Shown: positions 35,078 to 44,574 of the stretch, piece by piece
Position numbering within the stretch: the stretch's first letter is position 1
How the letters are laid out: every line of letters begins with the position of its first letter
Assembly (NCBI RefSeq): GCF_000719865.1
Contig: NZ_JOID01000015.1
Coordinates: 1 to 64,000 of the forward strand
DNA length: 64,000 nt
Reading direction: 5' to 3'
DNA from: Streptomyces albus subsp. albus
GTDB taxonomy: Bacteria > Actinomycetota > Actinomycetes > Streptomycetales > Streptomycetaceae
The notes under the pieces: model-generated
Told to the model about the DNA's origin: nothing
What the model saw: only the letters and a program-made list of their open reading frames with translations
Database searches by the model: none
Translations under genes and position numbers: made by a program

Positions 35078-35120
35078 CCCGATGGCCGGGTGCGGTGGGA
35101 AGCCGCACCCGGCCATCGGG
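35078..35120. terminator. Second terminator hairpin, shared with the convergent gene
   Basis: Perfect 18-base arms (35078-35095 and 35103-35120) with a 7-base loop are followed by TTT on the forward strand and preceded by AAA. This is a good bidirectional intrinsic terminator between pckG and the reverse gene at 35178. Confidence 0.85.
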
Positions 35121-35177
35121 TTTCACGGTGGTTGCGCCGGGGCCGCGGGCGCTGATGCGGGGCGCGGCCCCGGCGCG

Positions 35178-35615
35178 TCAGTGGGCCGCCCCCGAGAGGG
35201 CGGGGTCGGCGCCGTCGAGGGCGGCGGCGTGCGCGTCCATGCGCTCGGCGGAGAGGATCGCGGCACCCGTGTCCGCGCGGGACGCGGCCACGACCAGGGC
35301 GCGCCCGGCGAGCGTGTGCGCGCGGCGGTGCAGCGACGCGATCCGGTCGGCGTCCCGCCGCCCCGGCGCCGGGGCGGCGGAGGACCGGGCCGGCCGGGAA
35401 CCGTCGCGGAGCCGGGTGACGCGCTCGGTGAGCCGCTGGGCCGCCCGGTCCAGGGACGGGTCCGGAGCGAGGGCCCGCAGTTCGTCGGTCACGGTCAGCA
35501 GCGCGGCCAGGTGCCCGGCGAGCTGGATGTCCAGCTCCTCCTGGCGCGGCCGGCGGGGCAACGGCGTCGGCTCTCCCATGGCGTGGACCGACTTGGAGCG
35601 GATCGGTTCGTACAT
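35178..35615 (-). CDS. Hypothetical helical protein
   Basis: A 145-residue, alanine- and arginine-rich protein, apparently all helix. It has no signal peptide, membrane segment or recognisable motif. The helices LDIQLAGHLAALLTVTDELRAL and RIASLHRRAHTLAGRALVVA could form a bundle. The start at ATG 35615 is well defined by GAGGAGG 5-6 bases upstream; an ATG at 35630 has no such support. Family not recognised. It is isolated between pckG and the aminotransferase gene. Confidence 0.7.
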   Translation of the reverse strand: MYEPIRSKSVHAMGEPTPLPRRPRQEELDIQLAGHLAALLTVTDELRALAPDPSLDRAAQRLTERVTRLRDGSRPARSSAAPAPGRRDADRIASLHRRAHTLAGRALVVAASRADTGAAILSAERMDAHAAALDGADPALSGAAH

Positions 35616-35715
35616 GGATGGCCTCCTCATGTGAGAAGGCCATCCTAGCTTGGATTCTGTCTAAAGTTGATCCCGTTCGCATCGAGGGAGACCGCTGTCC
35701 GGGTTCCGGACGGGC

Positions 35716-36927
35716 TCAGAACTGGCTGTAGCCGTCCAGGAACTCCCCGATCCGGGTGACCGCGTCCGTCAGGTCCTCCTTGTACGGCAGGGTGACCAGC
35801 CGGAAATGGTCGGGTTCGGGCCAGTTGAAGCCCGTGCCGTGCACGATCATGATCTTCTCGGCGCGGAGCAGGTCCAGCACCATCTGCCGGTCGTCCTTGA
35901 TCTTGTAGACCTTGGGGTCCAGCCGCGGGAAGGCGTACAGCGCCCCCTTGGGCTTGACGCAGCTGACGCCCGGGATCCGCGTCAGCGCCTCGTACGCCGC
36001 GTCGCGCTGCTCCAGCAGCCGGCCGCCCGGCAGCACCAGCTCGTTGATCGACTGCCGGCCACCCAGGGCGACCGCCACCGCGTGCTGTGCCGGGACGTTG
36101 GCGCACAGCCGCATATTGGCGAGGATCGTCAGCCCCTCCATATAGCTGGAGGCGTGCTCCTTCGGACCGCAGACCGCGAGCCAGCCGCTGCGGTAGCCGG
36201 CCACCCGGTACGACTTGGACAGGCCGTTGAAGGTGAGGACGAGTAGGTCCGGGGCCAGGGCCGCGGTCGGGGTGTGGGTGGCGCCGTCGTAGAGGATCTT
36301 GTCGTAGATCTCGTCGGAGCAGACGATCAGATTGTTGCGGCGGGCGATCTCGGCGATCCCGCGCACCAGTTCGTCGTCGTAGACCGCGCCGGTGGGGTTG
36401 TTCGGGTTGATGACGACGATCGCCTTGGTGCGGTCCGTCACCTTGCGCTCGATGTCGGCGAGGTCCGGCATCCAGTCCGACTGCTCGTCGCAGCGGTAGT
36501 GCACGGCCGTGCCGCCGGAGAGCGAGACGGCCGCCGTCCACAGCGGGTAGTCCGGGGAGGGGACGAGCACCTCGTCGCCGTCGTCGAGCAGCGCCTGCAT
36601 CGACATCTGGATCAGCTCGGAGGCGCCGTTGCCGAGGTAGATGTCCTCGACATCCAGCTCGATGCCCTTGGTCTGGTAGTACTGCATCACCGCGCGCCGG
36701 GCCGTGAGGAGGCCCTTGGCGTCGCCGTAGCCGTGCGCGTCGCCCAGCGTCCGGAGCATGTCCTCCAGGATCTCGGGCGGGCACTCGAAGCCGAACGGCG
36801 CCGGGTTGCCGGTGTTGAGCTTGAGGATGCGGTGACCCGCCGCCTCCAGCCGCATGGCCTCCTCGAGAACCGGACCCCGGATCTCGTAGCAGACATTGGC
36901 GAGCTTCGTTGACTGGATCACCTGCAT
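35716..36927 (-). CDS. alaA: Alanine-type aminotransferase, class I PLP
   Basis: The 403-residue enzyme transfers amino groups, most likely between alanine and pyruvate/2-oxoglutarate, by similarity to AlaA-type enzymes. The PLP lysine is in FNGLSKSYRVAGYRSGW. The cofactor contacts VINPNNPTGAVY and SDEIYDKILYDG and the carboxylate-binding arginine near PEPDHFRLVTLP are intact. The ATG at 36927 gives the expected MQVIQSTKLANVCYEIRGP N-terminus; an in-frame ATG at 36939 is an alternative. Confidence 0.92.
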   Translation of the reverse strand: MQVIQSTKLANVCYEIRGPVLEEAMRLEAAGHRILKLNTGNPAPFGFECPPEILEDMLRTLGDAHGYGDAKGLLTARRAVMQYYQTKGIELDVEDIYLGNGASELIQMSMQALLDDGDEVLVPSPDYPLWTAAVSLSGGTAVHYRCDEQSDWMPDLADIERKVTDRTKAIVVINPNNPTGAVYDDELVRGIAEIARRNNLIVCSDEIYDKILYDGATHTPTAALAPDLLVLTFNGLSKSYRVAGYRSGWLAVCGPKEHASSYMEGLTILANMRLCANVPAQHAVAVALGGRQSINELVLPGGRLLEQRDAAYEALTRIPGVSCVKPKGALYAFPRLDPKVYKIKDDRQMVLDLLRAEKIMIVHGTGFNWPEPDHFRLVTLPYKEDLTDAVTRIGEFLDGYSQF

Positions 36928-37284
36928 GTTCGCCACCATACGGCCGCCCGGGTGGGGCCGCTCGGTGTTTTCCGCCACGTGGGGGGCGCCCCGCCGGGGG
37001 ACCCCGGAGCGCCGCGCACCGCCCCGGCGGCCGCGGTCCGGGGAGCTGCCCGACGGCGGGTTCGGCGGCTGTCTTCGATGCCGAAGCGGCCGCCGTCCGG
37101 CACATGCGGAACACCGGCCGGAGGAGTCCGCGGGGCTTCGAAAGTGGAAGCGGAGGCCTCGACTCCGCCGGCCGGGACGGTGGCCGGGGGAGCGGCCGCG
37201 CGGGCGGCCGCGGAGGCGCCGGGCCGCCGGCGGGGCGCGGTGTGAGCTCCGCCACGCCCGGCCTGTGGCGGCGCCCGTCAGAAG
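36928..37284. other. Intergenic region, 357 bp
   Basis: No credible gene is present on either strand; open frames here are arginine/glycine/alanine-rich composition artefacts. An imperfect stem (37052-37066 with 37080-37097, arms GACGGCGG...TTCGGC) could terminate the upstream PLP-enzyme gene. The promoter of the aminotransferase must lie here but is not evident. Confidence 0.5.
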
Positions 37285-38640
37285 TCAGAAGAAGGTGCGG
37301 ACGAAGTCCGTGACCGTGCCGTCCTCCGTCACCACCGGGATCAGCTGCCACTTGTCGAAGACCGTGCAGGGGTGCGACAGCCCCAGCCCCACCCAGTCGC
37401 CCACCTCCAGGGCCCGGGCCTCCGCCGTGACGTCCAGCCAGGTGTGCTGGTCGGACAGGGCGGTCACGGTGAGGCCGGCGGCGGGCCGCTCCGTCCCGTC
37501 CCGCGCGGACCGTACGAGCAGCGGTTCCGGCAGGTGCAGATCGTAGGGGGCGTCCCGCTTGCCCGCGTTGAGGAAGGCCTGGCCCGGCTCGGGCCGGGAG
37601 AGGACCTGCGCCCACAACCGGAAGGCGGGCCGCAGCGCGCCCTCGTCCGGGATCCGGTTGAAAGGGGTGAGGCGGCGGTAGTGGCCGTCGTCGTGCGAGA
37701 CGTACGCGCCGGAGCGGAGCAGCCGGAGCACCGGGCGGGACAGCTCCGGGATCTCGGCGAAGACCCGGGCGACCGCGTCGAACCAGGCGCTGCCGCCCGC
37801 GCTGATCACGATCTCGCCGGTGTCCGCGAAGCGGCCGGCCGCGTCGAGAGCGGCGGTGAGGGCGACCAGCCGGCGCAGCCAGGCGGTGACCCGCCCGGTG
37901 TCCGCGCCGGGCACCTCGCCCTCGTACCCGGCGACGCCGGTCAGGCGGAGGGTGGGGGCGGCGGCGACGGCCGCGGCGACCGCCGCGCAGTCCTCGTCCG
38001 TGCGCGCCCCCGTGCGAGCCCCCGGTCCGGCACCCAGTTCGATCACCACGTCGAGGGGCCGGGTGGCACCGCATGCGCTCAGGGCGGCGTCCATCAGTTC
38101 GACCCCGCGCACCGAATCGGCGTATACGACGCAGCGGAACTCCGGGTCGGCGTCGAGCTCCCCGGCGAGCCAGCGGAGTGCGGCCGGGTCGACGAGCTGG
38201 TTGGCGAGGAAGATCCGGCGGACGCCGAACGCGCGGTAGACGCGAGCCTGGTGCGGGACGGCCGCGGTGATGCCCCAGGCACCGTGCTCCAGCTGGCGTT
38301 CGAAGAGGGCCGGAGCCATGGAGGTCTTGCCGTGCGGGGCGAAGGCCAGCCCGTGCCGGGCGGCGTAGCGGCCCATGAGGGCCAGATTGTGCTCCAGGGC
38401 CTCGGCGGAGAGGGCCAGCACCGGCGTGGTGAATCCGCCGCCGAACAACGACCGGCGCTGATCGGCGAGTTCGCGGACGGTCAGGCCCGCGGCGTCCGGC
38501 GGCAGACCCTTGAAACGGTGGTCGACGCGCTCCCCGGCCAGGCGGGCGGCGGCGCCGGCGGCGCGGCCGGAGACGGGCTCGCCGGCTCCGGGCGCGGAGG
38601 TTCCGTCGTTGGGCCGGCCGGTGGGGTGCTCGGCGGTCAT
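37285..38640 (-). CDS. DSD1/D-threonine aldolase-like PLP enzyme (amino acid deaminase/aldolase)
   Basis: The 451-residue product is a fold-type III (alanine-racemase-like) PLP enzyme. The PLP lysine is in AFAPHGKTSMAP. The metal ligands of D-serine dehydratase/D-threonine aldolases appear in the C-terminal domain as SDQHTWLDV and GLSHPCTVFDKW, where His and Cys bind zinc. The exact substrate (a D-serine, D-threonine or related beta-hydroxy amino acid) is not determined by sequence. ATG 38640 follows AAAGG. It lies upstream of, and in the same direction as, the aminotransferase but 357 bp away. Confidence 0.87.
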   Translation of the reverse strand: MTAEHPTGRPNDGTSAPGAGEPVSGRAAGAAARLAGERVDHRFKGLPPDAAGLTVRELADQRRSLFGGGFTTPVLALSAEALEHNLALMGRYAARHGLAFAPHGKTSMAPALFERQLEHGAWGITAAVPHQARVYRAFGVRRIFLANQLVDPAALRWLAGELDADPEFRCVVYADSVRGVELMDAALSACGATRPLDVVIELGAGPGARTGARTDEDCAAVAAAVAAAPTLRLTGVAGYEGEVPGADTGRVTAWLRRLVALTAALDAAGRFADTGEIVISAGGSAWFDAVARVFAEIPELSRPVLRLLRSGAYVSHDDGHYRRLTPFNRIPDEGALRPAFRLWAQVLSRPEPGQAFLNAGKRDAPYDLHLPEPLLVRSARDGTERPAAGLTVTALSDQHTWLDVTAEARALEVGDWVGLGLSHPCTVFDKWQLIPVVTEDGTVTDFVRTFF

Positions 38641-38779
38641 GGGGCACCTTTCGCGGGCTGCGGTGCGGGCGGGACTCCCCGAATCCTCCCGCACGCGCGG
38701 GCGGCGGCGTACGGAGCGGTGGCACAGGGGGCGGTGACCGGGCGACCGGGCCCGGGCCGCCGCGGCCCGACGACGGCGG

Positions 38780-38807
38780 GCGCCCCCGGGAGGGACCCCG
38801 GGGGCGC
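38780..38807 (-). terminator. Terminator hairpin after the carboxypeptidase gene
   Basis: Eleven-base perfect arms GCGCCCCCGGG (38780-38790) and CCCGGGGGCGC (38797-38807), with a 6-base loop, lie 43 bp beyond the carboxypeptidase stop. The pairing extends loosely into CGACG/CGTCG outside. Confidence 0.75.
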
Positions 38808-38850
38808 GCCGGCGTCGTGGCGGGCCGGTCGGCCGGTCAGCCCTCAGCCG

Positions 38851-40203
38851 TCAGCCGGCGGCGCAGTACTGCGCTTCCTTGCCGATCGAGCGGTACATGC
38901 AGTCCGCGTTCTCGACGAGCTGGAGCACCGCGTCCCGGTTGCGGCTGGTCTCCCGCTCGATGACCTCGTCGGGCGGGTAGAAACCGCCGCCGGAGGCCGA
39001 GGACGGGTACATCTCGTAGGTGTAGGAGAAGATCTTCTGGTCGGCCCACATCCAGTCGTTGACGCTGCCGTCGGTGATGTAGAGGTCGCTCGACTGCTGC
39101 GGGGTGTAGCCGTTGCTGGCGGCCATCTTCTTGCCGATGGCGGCGAAGGCGTCGCGGTCGTCCCGGGTCATGCCGGACGCGGTGTCGGAGTAGGTGTAGC
39201 CGTACGGCCAGAGCACCAGCTCGCTGTAGGTGTGGAAGTCGATCCCGGCCTTGATCTGCTGCTTGCCGCCGACGACCCGGCTCCGGACGAAGTCGGTGAC
39301 GACCTTCACCTCGGGGGTGGAGGCGGCCGACGGGCCCCGGTAGGTGTCCGAGGAGGGGCTGCCGGAGGAGCCGCCGCAGCAGCCCCACTGGTAGGGCCAG
39401 TTGCGGTTGATGTCGGTGCCGACGGCCGAGGAGCCGGAGTTGGGCTGGCGGTTCTTGCGCCAGGAGCGGTAGGAGCCGGAGGCGATGTCGTACTCGCCGC
39501 CGTCCGGGTTGAGGTCCGGGATGATCCAGATCTCCCGGTCGTTCACCGCCTTGGTGACGCGCTGGTCGGTGCCGTAGTCGTCGCCCAGTTCGCGCAGCAG
39601 GTAGAGCGCCATCTCGACGGTCAGGTGCTCGCGGGCGTGCTGGTGGTGGGTGAAGAGGACCTCGGGCTCGTTCTCGTCCGTCTTCACGTTGTCGCTGATC
39701 TTGACGGCGACGATGTCGCGGCCCTCGTAGGACTTGCCGATCACCCGCTTGCTCATGATGTCCGGGTGGGCGGCGACGCGGGAGTTGATCTCCGCCGTGG
39801 CCTCGGCGTAGTTGTGGTACTTCGAGTCGGCCGGCGGGAAGTCGTACGCGCGCAGGCTCTGGCCGGCCGCCCGCCGGGACGGGGGAGCGGGCAGCGGCTC
39901 CAGCGTGTAGCCCCGGGCGCGCAGTTCGCGCGCCTGCCCGGAGTCGGCGGAGACGACGACGGAGTGGTCGCGCACCTCGTCGACGGAGGCGCCGGTGGCG
40001 AGCAGACGGGTGCGCTGGGCCGCCGTGGCCGGACCGGCCACTTCGTACTGACGGGGGGTCTCTTCGGCGGACGCGACGCCGGTGAGCGCGTCCGCACGGT
40101 CGGTGGGGGGAGTCGTGCCGGCCTGGGTCAGGGGAACGGCCAGCGCGAGTGTCAGAAGAGCGGCGAGGGCGGTGACCCGCCCGCCGCGTGATGGCAGTCG
40201 CAT
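38851..40203 (-). CDS. Secreted M14 zinc carboxypeptidase
   Basis: The 450-residue product has a signal peptide ([18 protein letters not shown]), a propeptide-like region (about 45-115) and an M14 catalytic domain. Zinc ligands are in [18 protein letters not shown] (HxxE) and [16 protein letters not shown]. The substrate arginine/asparagine motif is [15 protein letters not shown] and the catalytic glutamate lies in YTYEMYPSS. The enzyme should trim C-terminal residues from extracellular peptides. A C-terminal helix with [17 protein letters not shown] may form a disulfide. The ATG at 40203 lacks a clear ribosome site. Confidence 0.94.
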   Translation of the reverse strand: MRLPSRGGRVTALAALLTLALAVPLTQAGTTPPTDRADALTGVASAEETPRQYEVAGPATAAQRTRLLATGASVDEVRDHSVVVSADSGQARELRARGYTLEPLPAPPSRRAAGQSLRAYDFPPADSKYHNYAEATAEINSRVAAHPDIMSKRVIGKSYEGRDIVAVKISDNVKTDENEPEVLFTHHQHAREHLTVEMALYLLRELGDDYGTDQRVTKAVNDREIWIIPDLNPDGGEYDIASGSYRSWRKNRQPNSGSSAVGTDINRNWPYQWGCCGGSSGSPSSDTYRGPSAASTPEVKVVTDFVRSRVVGGKQQIKAGIDFHTYSELVLWPYGYTYSDTASGMTRDDRDAFAAIGKKMAASNGYTPQQSSDLYITDGSVNDWMWADQKIFSYTYEMYPSSASGGGFYPPDEVIERETSRNRDAVLQLVENADCMYRSIGKEAQYCAAG

Positions 40204-40409
40204 GCTGCGTCATGCTGAGGCTTTGGCATGGGCGGGTCAATGGTGCCGCGCCGACCGGAAGAGGCCACGCCGGTTCCGGCCGGACGGTTCCGCCCGTACG
40301 GCCGGGTCACGCTCCCGGGTCGCCACGGCGTACGCCCCGGCGGGGTCGCCACGGCGTACGCGCCCCCGCCGGTGCGGCGTACGGGGCCACGGGTCCGGCT
40401 CCGGTGCCC

Positions 40410-41672
40410 TCAGCCCGCGCGCCGTGCACCCCGGCGCACGCCGTACAGCACCGAGCCCGCGGCGAGAACGGCGGCGCCCGTGACCACCGACGGCAGCGGC
40501 AGCGTGACGGCGAGCAGCACACAGCCCGCCAGCCCGACGACCGGGACGGCACGCGGCGGCCGTCCCTCCTCGCGGGTCAGCGTCCACGCGGAGGCGTTGG
40601 CGATCGCGTAGTAGACGAGCACCCCGAACGAGGAGAAGCCGATCGCCCCGCGCAGATCCGCGGTCGCCGCCAGCACCGCGACCACCGCGCCGACCGCCAG
40701 TTCGGCCCGGTGCGGCACCCGGAACCGCGGGTGGACGGCGGCCAGGGCCCGCGGCAGATGCCCGTCCCGTGCCATGGCGAGCGTCGTCCGGGAGACACCG
40801 AGCACCAGGGCGAGCAGCGAACCGAGCGCCGCGACGGCCGCCCCGGCGCGCACCACCGGCGCCAGTCCGGGAACCCCGGCCGCCCGCACGGCATCGGCGA
40901 GCGGCGCGCCCGCGTCCGCCAGCCCGTCCGGGCCGAGTACCGCGAGCGCGGCGACGGCCACGGCCGCGTACACGGCGAGCGTGATGCCGAGCGCCAGCGG
41001 GATGGCGCGCGGAATGGTGCGGGCCGGATCGCGCACCTCCTCGCCCAGCGTGGCGATCCGCGCGTACCCGGCGAAGGCGAAGAACAGCAGGCCCGCCGCG
41101 CCGAGCACCCCGGCCACCGAGGCGTCGGCGCCGAGCGCCAGCCGCGCGCCGTCCGCCTCCGGCGAGGTCAGCCCGGCCGTCACCACGGCCGCGAGCACGG
41201 CGAGTACGACCGCGACGATCGCCCGGGTCAGCCAGGCCGACTTCTGGACTCCCCGGTAGTTCACGGCCGTCAGCGCCACCACGGCCGCCACCGCCACCTC
41301 CCGGTGGTGCCCCGGCCACGCGTACGCCCCCACGGTCAGGGCCATCGCCGCACAGGACGCCGTCTTGCCCGCCACGAAGCCCCAGCCGGCCAGATGGCCC
41401 CAGAACGGCCCGAGCCGTTCCCGCCCGTAGACGTAGGTGCCGCCCGATTCCGGGTAGCGGGCAGCGAGCCGCGCGGAGGACGTGGCGTTGCAGTACGCGA
41501 CGACCGCCGCGACCGCCAGCGCCGGCAGCAGCCCGGAGCCGGCCTCCCGGGCCGCGGGCGCGAGCGCGGCGAAGATGCCCGCGCCCACCATCGCGCCCAG
41601 ACCGATCACGACGGCGTCGAAGAGCCCGAGCCGCCGCCGCAGCCCAGGGGTGTCCGGTGAGGTGGTGTCCAT
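40410..41672 (-). CDS. APC-superfamily amino acid permease
   Basis: The 420-residue membrane protein has about 12 transmembrane helices. The first carries the APC signature VVIGLGAMVGAGIFAALAP, and a GYARIATLGEEVRDPARTIPRAI segment follows helix 6, as in basic/cationic amino acid permeases. It should import an amino acid or related cation by proton symport; specificity is unknown. It is divergent from the Nramp-like gene, 329 bp away. The 206 bp downstream contain short direct repeats (GGGTCGCCACGGCGTACGC, twice, about 40318-40360). Confidence 0.88.
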   Translation of the reverse strand: MDTTSPDTPGLRRRLGLFDAVVIGLGAMVGAGIFAALAPAAREAGSGLLPALAVAAVVAYCNATSSARLAARYPESGGTYVYGRERLGPFWGHLAGWGFVAGKTASCAAMALTVGAYAWPGHHREVAVAAVVALTAVNYRGVQKSAWLTRAIVAVVLAVLAAVVTAGLTSPEADGARLALGADASVAGVLGAAGLLFFAFAGYARIATLGEEVRDPARTIPRAIPLALGITLAVYAAVAVAALAVLGPDGLADAGAPLADAVRAAGVPGLAPVVRAGAAVAALGSLLALVLGVSRTTLAMARDGHLPRALAAVHPRFRVPHRAELAVGAVVAVLAATADLRGAIGFSSFGVLVYYAIANASAWTLTREEGRPPRAVPVVGLAGCVLLAVTLPLPSVVTGAAVLAAGSVLYGVRRGARRAG

Positions 41673-42001
41673 GGGCGGGACCCTAGCGGCCGCGGGTTAC
41701 GGCGCGCCGACGGGCAGGAGGACCCGGGCGTGAGCGGCACGGGTGCGGCGCCGGCGGCGGTGGCGACCGCGGCTTCGGGAGCGGGGCGTGAGCGGGACGG
41801 TGCCGGAGGGGCACGGGAGTGGAGCGGACGCCCGTGGGGAATGGCCTTCTTGTGCGCCGGCGCCCCGGCCGGTCGCCCGCGGGGCGGCAACGGTGGCGGA
41901 CGCGGCAGCGGGGCGGCGCACGGCAGCGGGGCGGCACGGCAGCGCGGCGGCGTTGAGCGGGGCAGCGGTGACAGCGGCGGTACGGACGCGGAGGCGGGCC
42001 A
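41673..42001. other. Intergenic region, 329 bp, between divergent transporters
   Basis: Extremely GC-rich and repetitive (runs of GGCGGCACGG and GCAGCGGG). The open frames here are glycine/arginine/alanine-rich and not credible genes. Promoters for both divergent transporters must lie here but no good -35/-10 pair stands out. Confidence 0.5.
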
Positions 42002-43387
42002 GTGGCACGTACGGACGAGGCGGGCGAGAGCACCGGGCCGGTCACCGGGGACCTGCGCAGATCGAGTTGGCGGTACATCGGCCCCGGTATCGTCGTCGCC
42101 GCGACGGGTGTCGGCGCCGGTGACCTCGTCGCCACCCTGATCGCGGGCAGCCGGTTCGGCTACACCCTGCTGTGGGCCGCCGTGATCGGATGCCTCGTCA
42201 AGATCTCCCTCGCGGAGGCCGCCGGGCGCTGGCATCTGGCCACCGGCAGAACCCTGTTCGAGGGCTGGCGCACCCTGGGGTCGTGGACCACCGTCTACTT
42301 CGCCGGCTACGTCGTCATCTGGGGCTTCGTCTACGGCGCGACCGCCATGTCGTCCAGCGCCCTGCCGCTGGCCGCGCTCTTCCCGGACTTCCTGGGCCTC
42401 AAGACCTGGGCGGTGATCACCGGGCTGACCGGTCTGGTGTTCGTCTGGTTCAACCACTACGCCGTCTTCGAGAAGGTCATGACGGTGCTGGTCGGCGTGA
42501 TGTTCGTGGTCGTCGTGTACGTGGCGCTGCGGGTCGGCCCGGACGTCCCCGCGGCCGTCGCCGGACTGGTGCCCGCGCTGCCGGACGGCTCGCTGCTCTA
42601 CACCCTCGGCCTGATCGGCGGTGTCGGCGGCACCATCACCATGGCCGCGTACGGGTACTGGGTCAACGCCAAGGGCTGGACCGGCCCCGGGTGGATGAAG
42701 GTGATGCGGCTCGACAACCGCGTCGCCTACGTGACGACCGGCGTCTTCGTGATCGCGATGCTGATCACCGGCGCGGAACTGCTGCACTCCGCCAACATCG
42801 CGCTGGCGAGCGGCGACAAGGGCCTGCTCGCCCTGGGCGAGGTGCTGGAGTCACGCTTCGGCGCCACCACCGCCAAGCTCTTCCTGATCGGCTTCTTCGC
42901 CACCTCCTTCTCCTCGCTCATCGGCGTCTGGCACGGCGTCAGCCTGCTGTTCACCGACTTCGTGGACCGCATCCGCAGCGACCGGGCGGCCGCCCGCGCC
43001 GCCGGGCCCGCCACGTCCGCCGCGCCCGTGCCCCTCTCGAAGGCTCCGGCGCCCGCCGGCGCCCCCGGGGCCGCCGACCTCGTGGTCACCGAACTCGCCA
43101 CCGGCGCGGCGGAGAAGTCGCTGCCGTTCCGGGCCTATCTGCTCTGGCTGACCTTCCCGCCCATCAGCCTGCTCTTCCTCGACGAGCCGTTCGGGCTGGT
43201 GATCCTCTACGGCGTCCTGGGCGCCTTCTTCATGCCGTTCCTCGCCCTGACGCTGCTGTGGCTGCTCAACTCCGACCGCACCCCGCGCGAGTGGCGCAAC
43301 GGCATGCTCAGCAACGTCATGCTGGCCGCCGCGGGGCTGCTCTTCGTCGTGCTCTGCGTCCAGCAGGTCCGGGAACTCCCGTGGTGA
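42002..43387 (+). CDS. Nramp-family-like transporter lacking the canonical DPGN motif
   Basis: The 461-residue membrane protein has about 11 helices. It belongs to the Nramp superfamily by its first helix region (YIGPGIVVAATGVGAGDLVATLIAGSRFG). The metal-binding DPGN of true Mn/Fe Nramps is replaced by GAGD, and the helix-6 MPH motif region reads GGTITMAAYGYWVNAKG, without Met-Pro-His. The substrate is therefore unlikely to be Mn2+ or Fe2+ bound in the classical way. A low-complexity Ala/Pro loop (about 325-360) lies between helices. GTG 42002 follows a GGCGGGCCA stretch. Confidence 0.82.
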   Translation: MARTDEAGESTGPVTGDLRRSSWRYIGPGIVVAATGVGAGDLVATLIAGSRFGYTLLWAAVIGCLVKISLAEAAGRWHLATGRTLFEGWRTLGSWTTVYFAGYVVIWGFVYGATAMSSSALPLAALFPDFLGLKTWAVITGLTGLVFVWFNHYAVFEKVMTVLVGVMFVVVVYVALRVGPDVPAAVAGLVPALPDGSLLYTLGLIGGVGGTITMAAYGYWVNAKGWTGPGWMKVMRLDNRVAYVTTGVFVIAMLITGAELLHSANIALASGDKGLLALGEVLESRFGATTAKLFLIGFFATSFSSLIGVWHGVSLLFTDFVDRIRSDRAAARAAGPATSAAPVPLSKAPAPAGAPGAADLVVTELATGAAEKSLPFRAYLLWLTFPPISLLFLDEPFGLVILYGVLGAFFMPFLALTLLWLLNSDRTPREWRNGMLSNVMLAAAGLLFVVLCVQQVRELPW

Positions 43388-43516
43388 GCGCGGGCCGTGA
43401 GGGGCGCCGGGAGGCCGGACGGGCCGTTCGCCCGCGAAGGGGCGTGAGGAGACATGACGAGACAGAAGACACTCCCGTGTCGGTTGAAGATCGAACTCCC
43501 CGATACCGGCGAACTG

Positions 43517-43545
43517 TTCTCCAATGCAGACGACACGGATAAAGT
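43517..43545 (+). promoter_or_regulatory. Candidate promoter of the Tad locus
   Basis: TTCTCC (43517-43522) and TAAAGT (43540-43545) with a 17-bp spacer precede the first gene of the pilus locus by 91 bp, in a locally A/T-richer stretch. Confidence 0.35.
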
Positions 43546-43636
43546 GCTGTGACAGTAGCGAAGCAGTTGCGCTGCGCAGTGTTGGTCCACGGCGCCCGCA
43601 GTCTTCCGGCCGCCGGAGTGAACGGGGAAACCTGAC

Positions 43637-44485
43637 GTGCACACCGCGATAGCAGTCACCGCCCCCGACCTCGTTCTCCCGGCCCTCGACCGGCAGACGC
43701 CTCCGGCCACCGTCCTCACGCCGGAGATGCCCCTGGAGGACGCCCTCGCCCGGACCTACGGACTGATCGAAGCCCACGGCTATCTGATCGTCCTCTACCC
43801 GTCCGCGGGGCCCGCCGCCGTCCACCGCCGCCTGCACAGCGTGCGCTCCATTCTGGAGAGCGACCGGATCGCCCTGGTCGGCGTGGAGTTACCGCCGCTG
43901 GCCGTCGCCGTTCTCGCGCACCAGCTGCGCCGCCTCTCGCTCTGCGACTTCAGCCCCGGCATCCTCGGCTCGGCCGCCCGGCTCCTCACCCACTACGTCC
44001 ACGCCGGCGCGCTGCTCTCCTCCGTCTCCCGCCTCGACCACGTGCCCGTGGGCCTCCGGGAGCACGCCGCGTCCTGGATGCCCGGCAGCCAGTTCGCCGT
44101 CCTGGCGAGCCCCGAGCCGCGGCTCGGCCGCGCCACCTCCGGCGGCACGGTCCCCGGCGGTCCCCAGTTCGGCACCGAACTCGTGGTCGCCCGCGGGCAG
44201 TCGCCGTCCGACTGGGTGTTCAGCACCCTCGCCCCCGCCTGGCGCGTGCACGGCGTGCGGGAGGCCACCCTGCCCGCCGACTCCGCGCGCTGGTGGGGCA
44301 GCGGCCGGCTCGTCGAGTTCGCCGCGGCCATCCCCGATCTGTCGGTCCTCTACCAGCTCGTCGCCTCGGTCCGCACCGCCGAGTGCCGCTGGTGCGGTCT
44401 CGAACTCATCGGCGACCGCTGCGCGTTCTGCTGCTCCCCGGCGTCCGCCGGGAGAGCCGCCCTCAGCTCCGGCGCCGGCACCTAG
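43637..44485 (+). CDS. Hypothetical protein with C-terminal zinc ribbon, first gene of Tad locus
   Basis: The 282-residue cytosolic protein is not recognised. It shows an alpha/beta N-terminal region (residues 40-110) and a C-terminal four-cysteine cluster, CRWCGLELIGDRCAFCC, typical of a rubredoxin-like zinc ribbon. GTG 43637 has a GGGGAAA stretch upstream. It lies 89 bp ahead of the CpaB-like gene in the same direction, so it may be part of the pilus operon, possibly as an assembly or regulatory factor. Nothing in the sequence identifies a specific role. Confidence 0.7.
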   Translation: MHTAIAVTAPDLVLPALDRQTPPATVLTPEMPLEDALARTYGLIEAHGYLIVLYPSAGPAAVHRRLHSVRSILESDRIALVGVELPPLAVAVLAHQLRRLSLCDFSPGILGSAARLLTHYVHAGALLSSVSRLDHVPVGLREHAASWMPGSQFAVLASPEPRLGRATSGGTVPGGPQFGTELVVARGQSPSDWVFSTLAPAWRVHGVREATLPADSARWWGSGRLVEFAAAIPDLSVLYQLVASVRTAECRWCGLELIGDRCAFCCSPASAGRAALSSGAGT

Positions 44486-44574
44486 CGCCGGCCGCCCACA
44501 GCCTTCGCCGCGTGCCCTCCCGCTCCCCGCCCCCCGTCCGCCCCGGACACGTCCCTGAACGAGGTTCTACGCCG

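Noticed and set aside
33109..35682. 857-codon reverse frame opposite pckG
   Set aside because: pckG is unmistakable on the forward strand; the reverse frame is a codon-bias artefact.
37372..40191. 939-codon forward frame opposite the PLP-enzyme and carboxypeptidase genes
   Set aside because: Both reverse-strand genes have intact catalytic motifs; the forward frame is low complexity.
41730..42140. Forward frame in the permease/Nramp intergenic region
   Set aside because: Gly/Ala/Arg low-complexity product overlapping the Nramp-like start in another frame.
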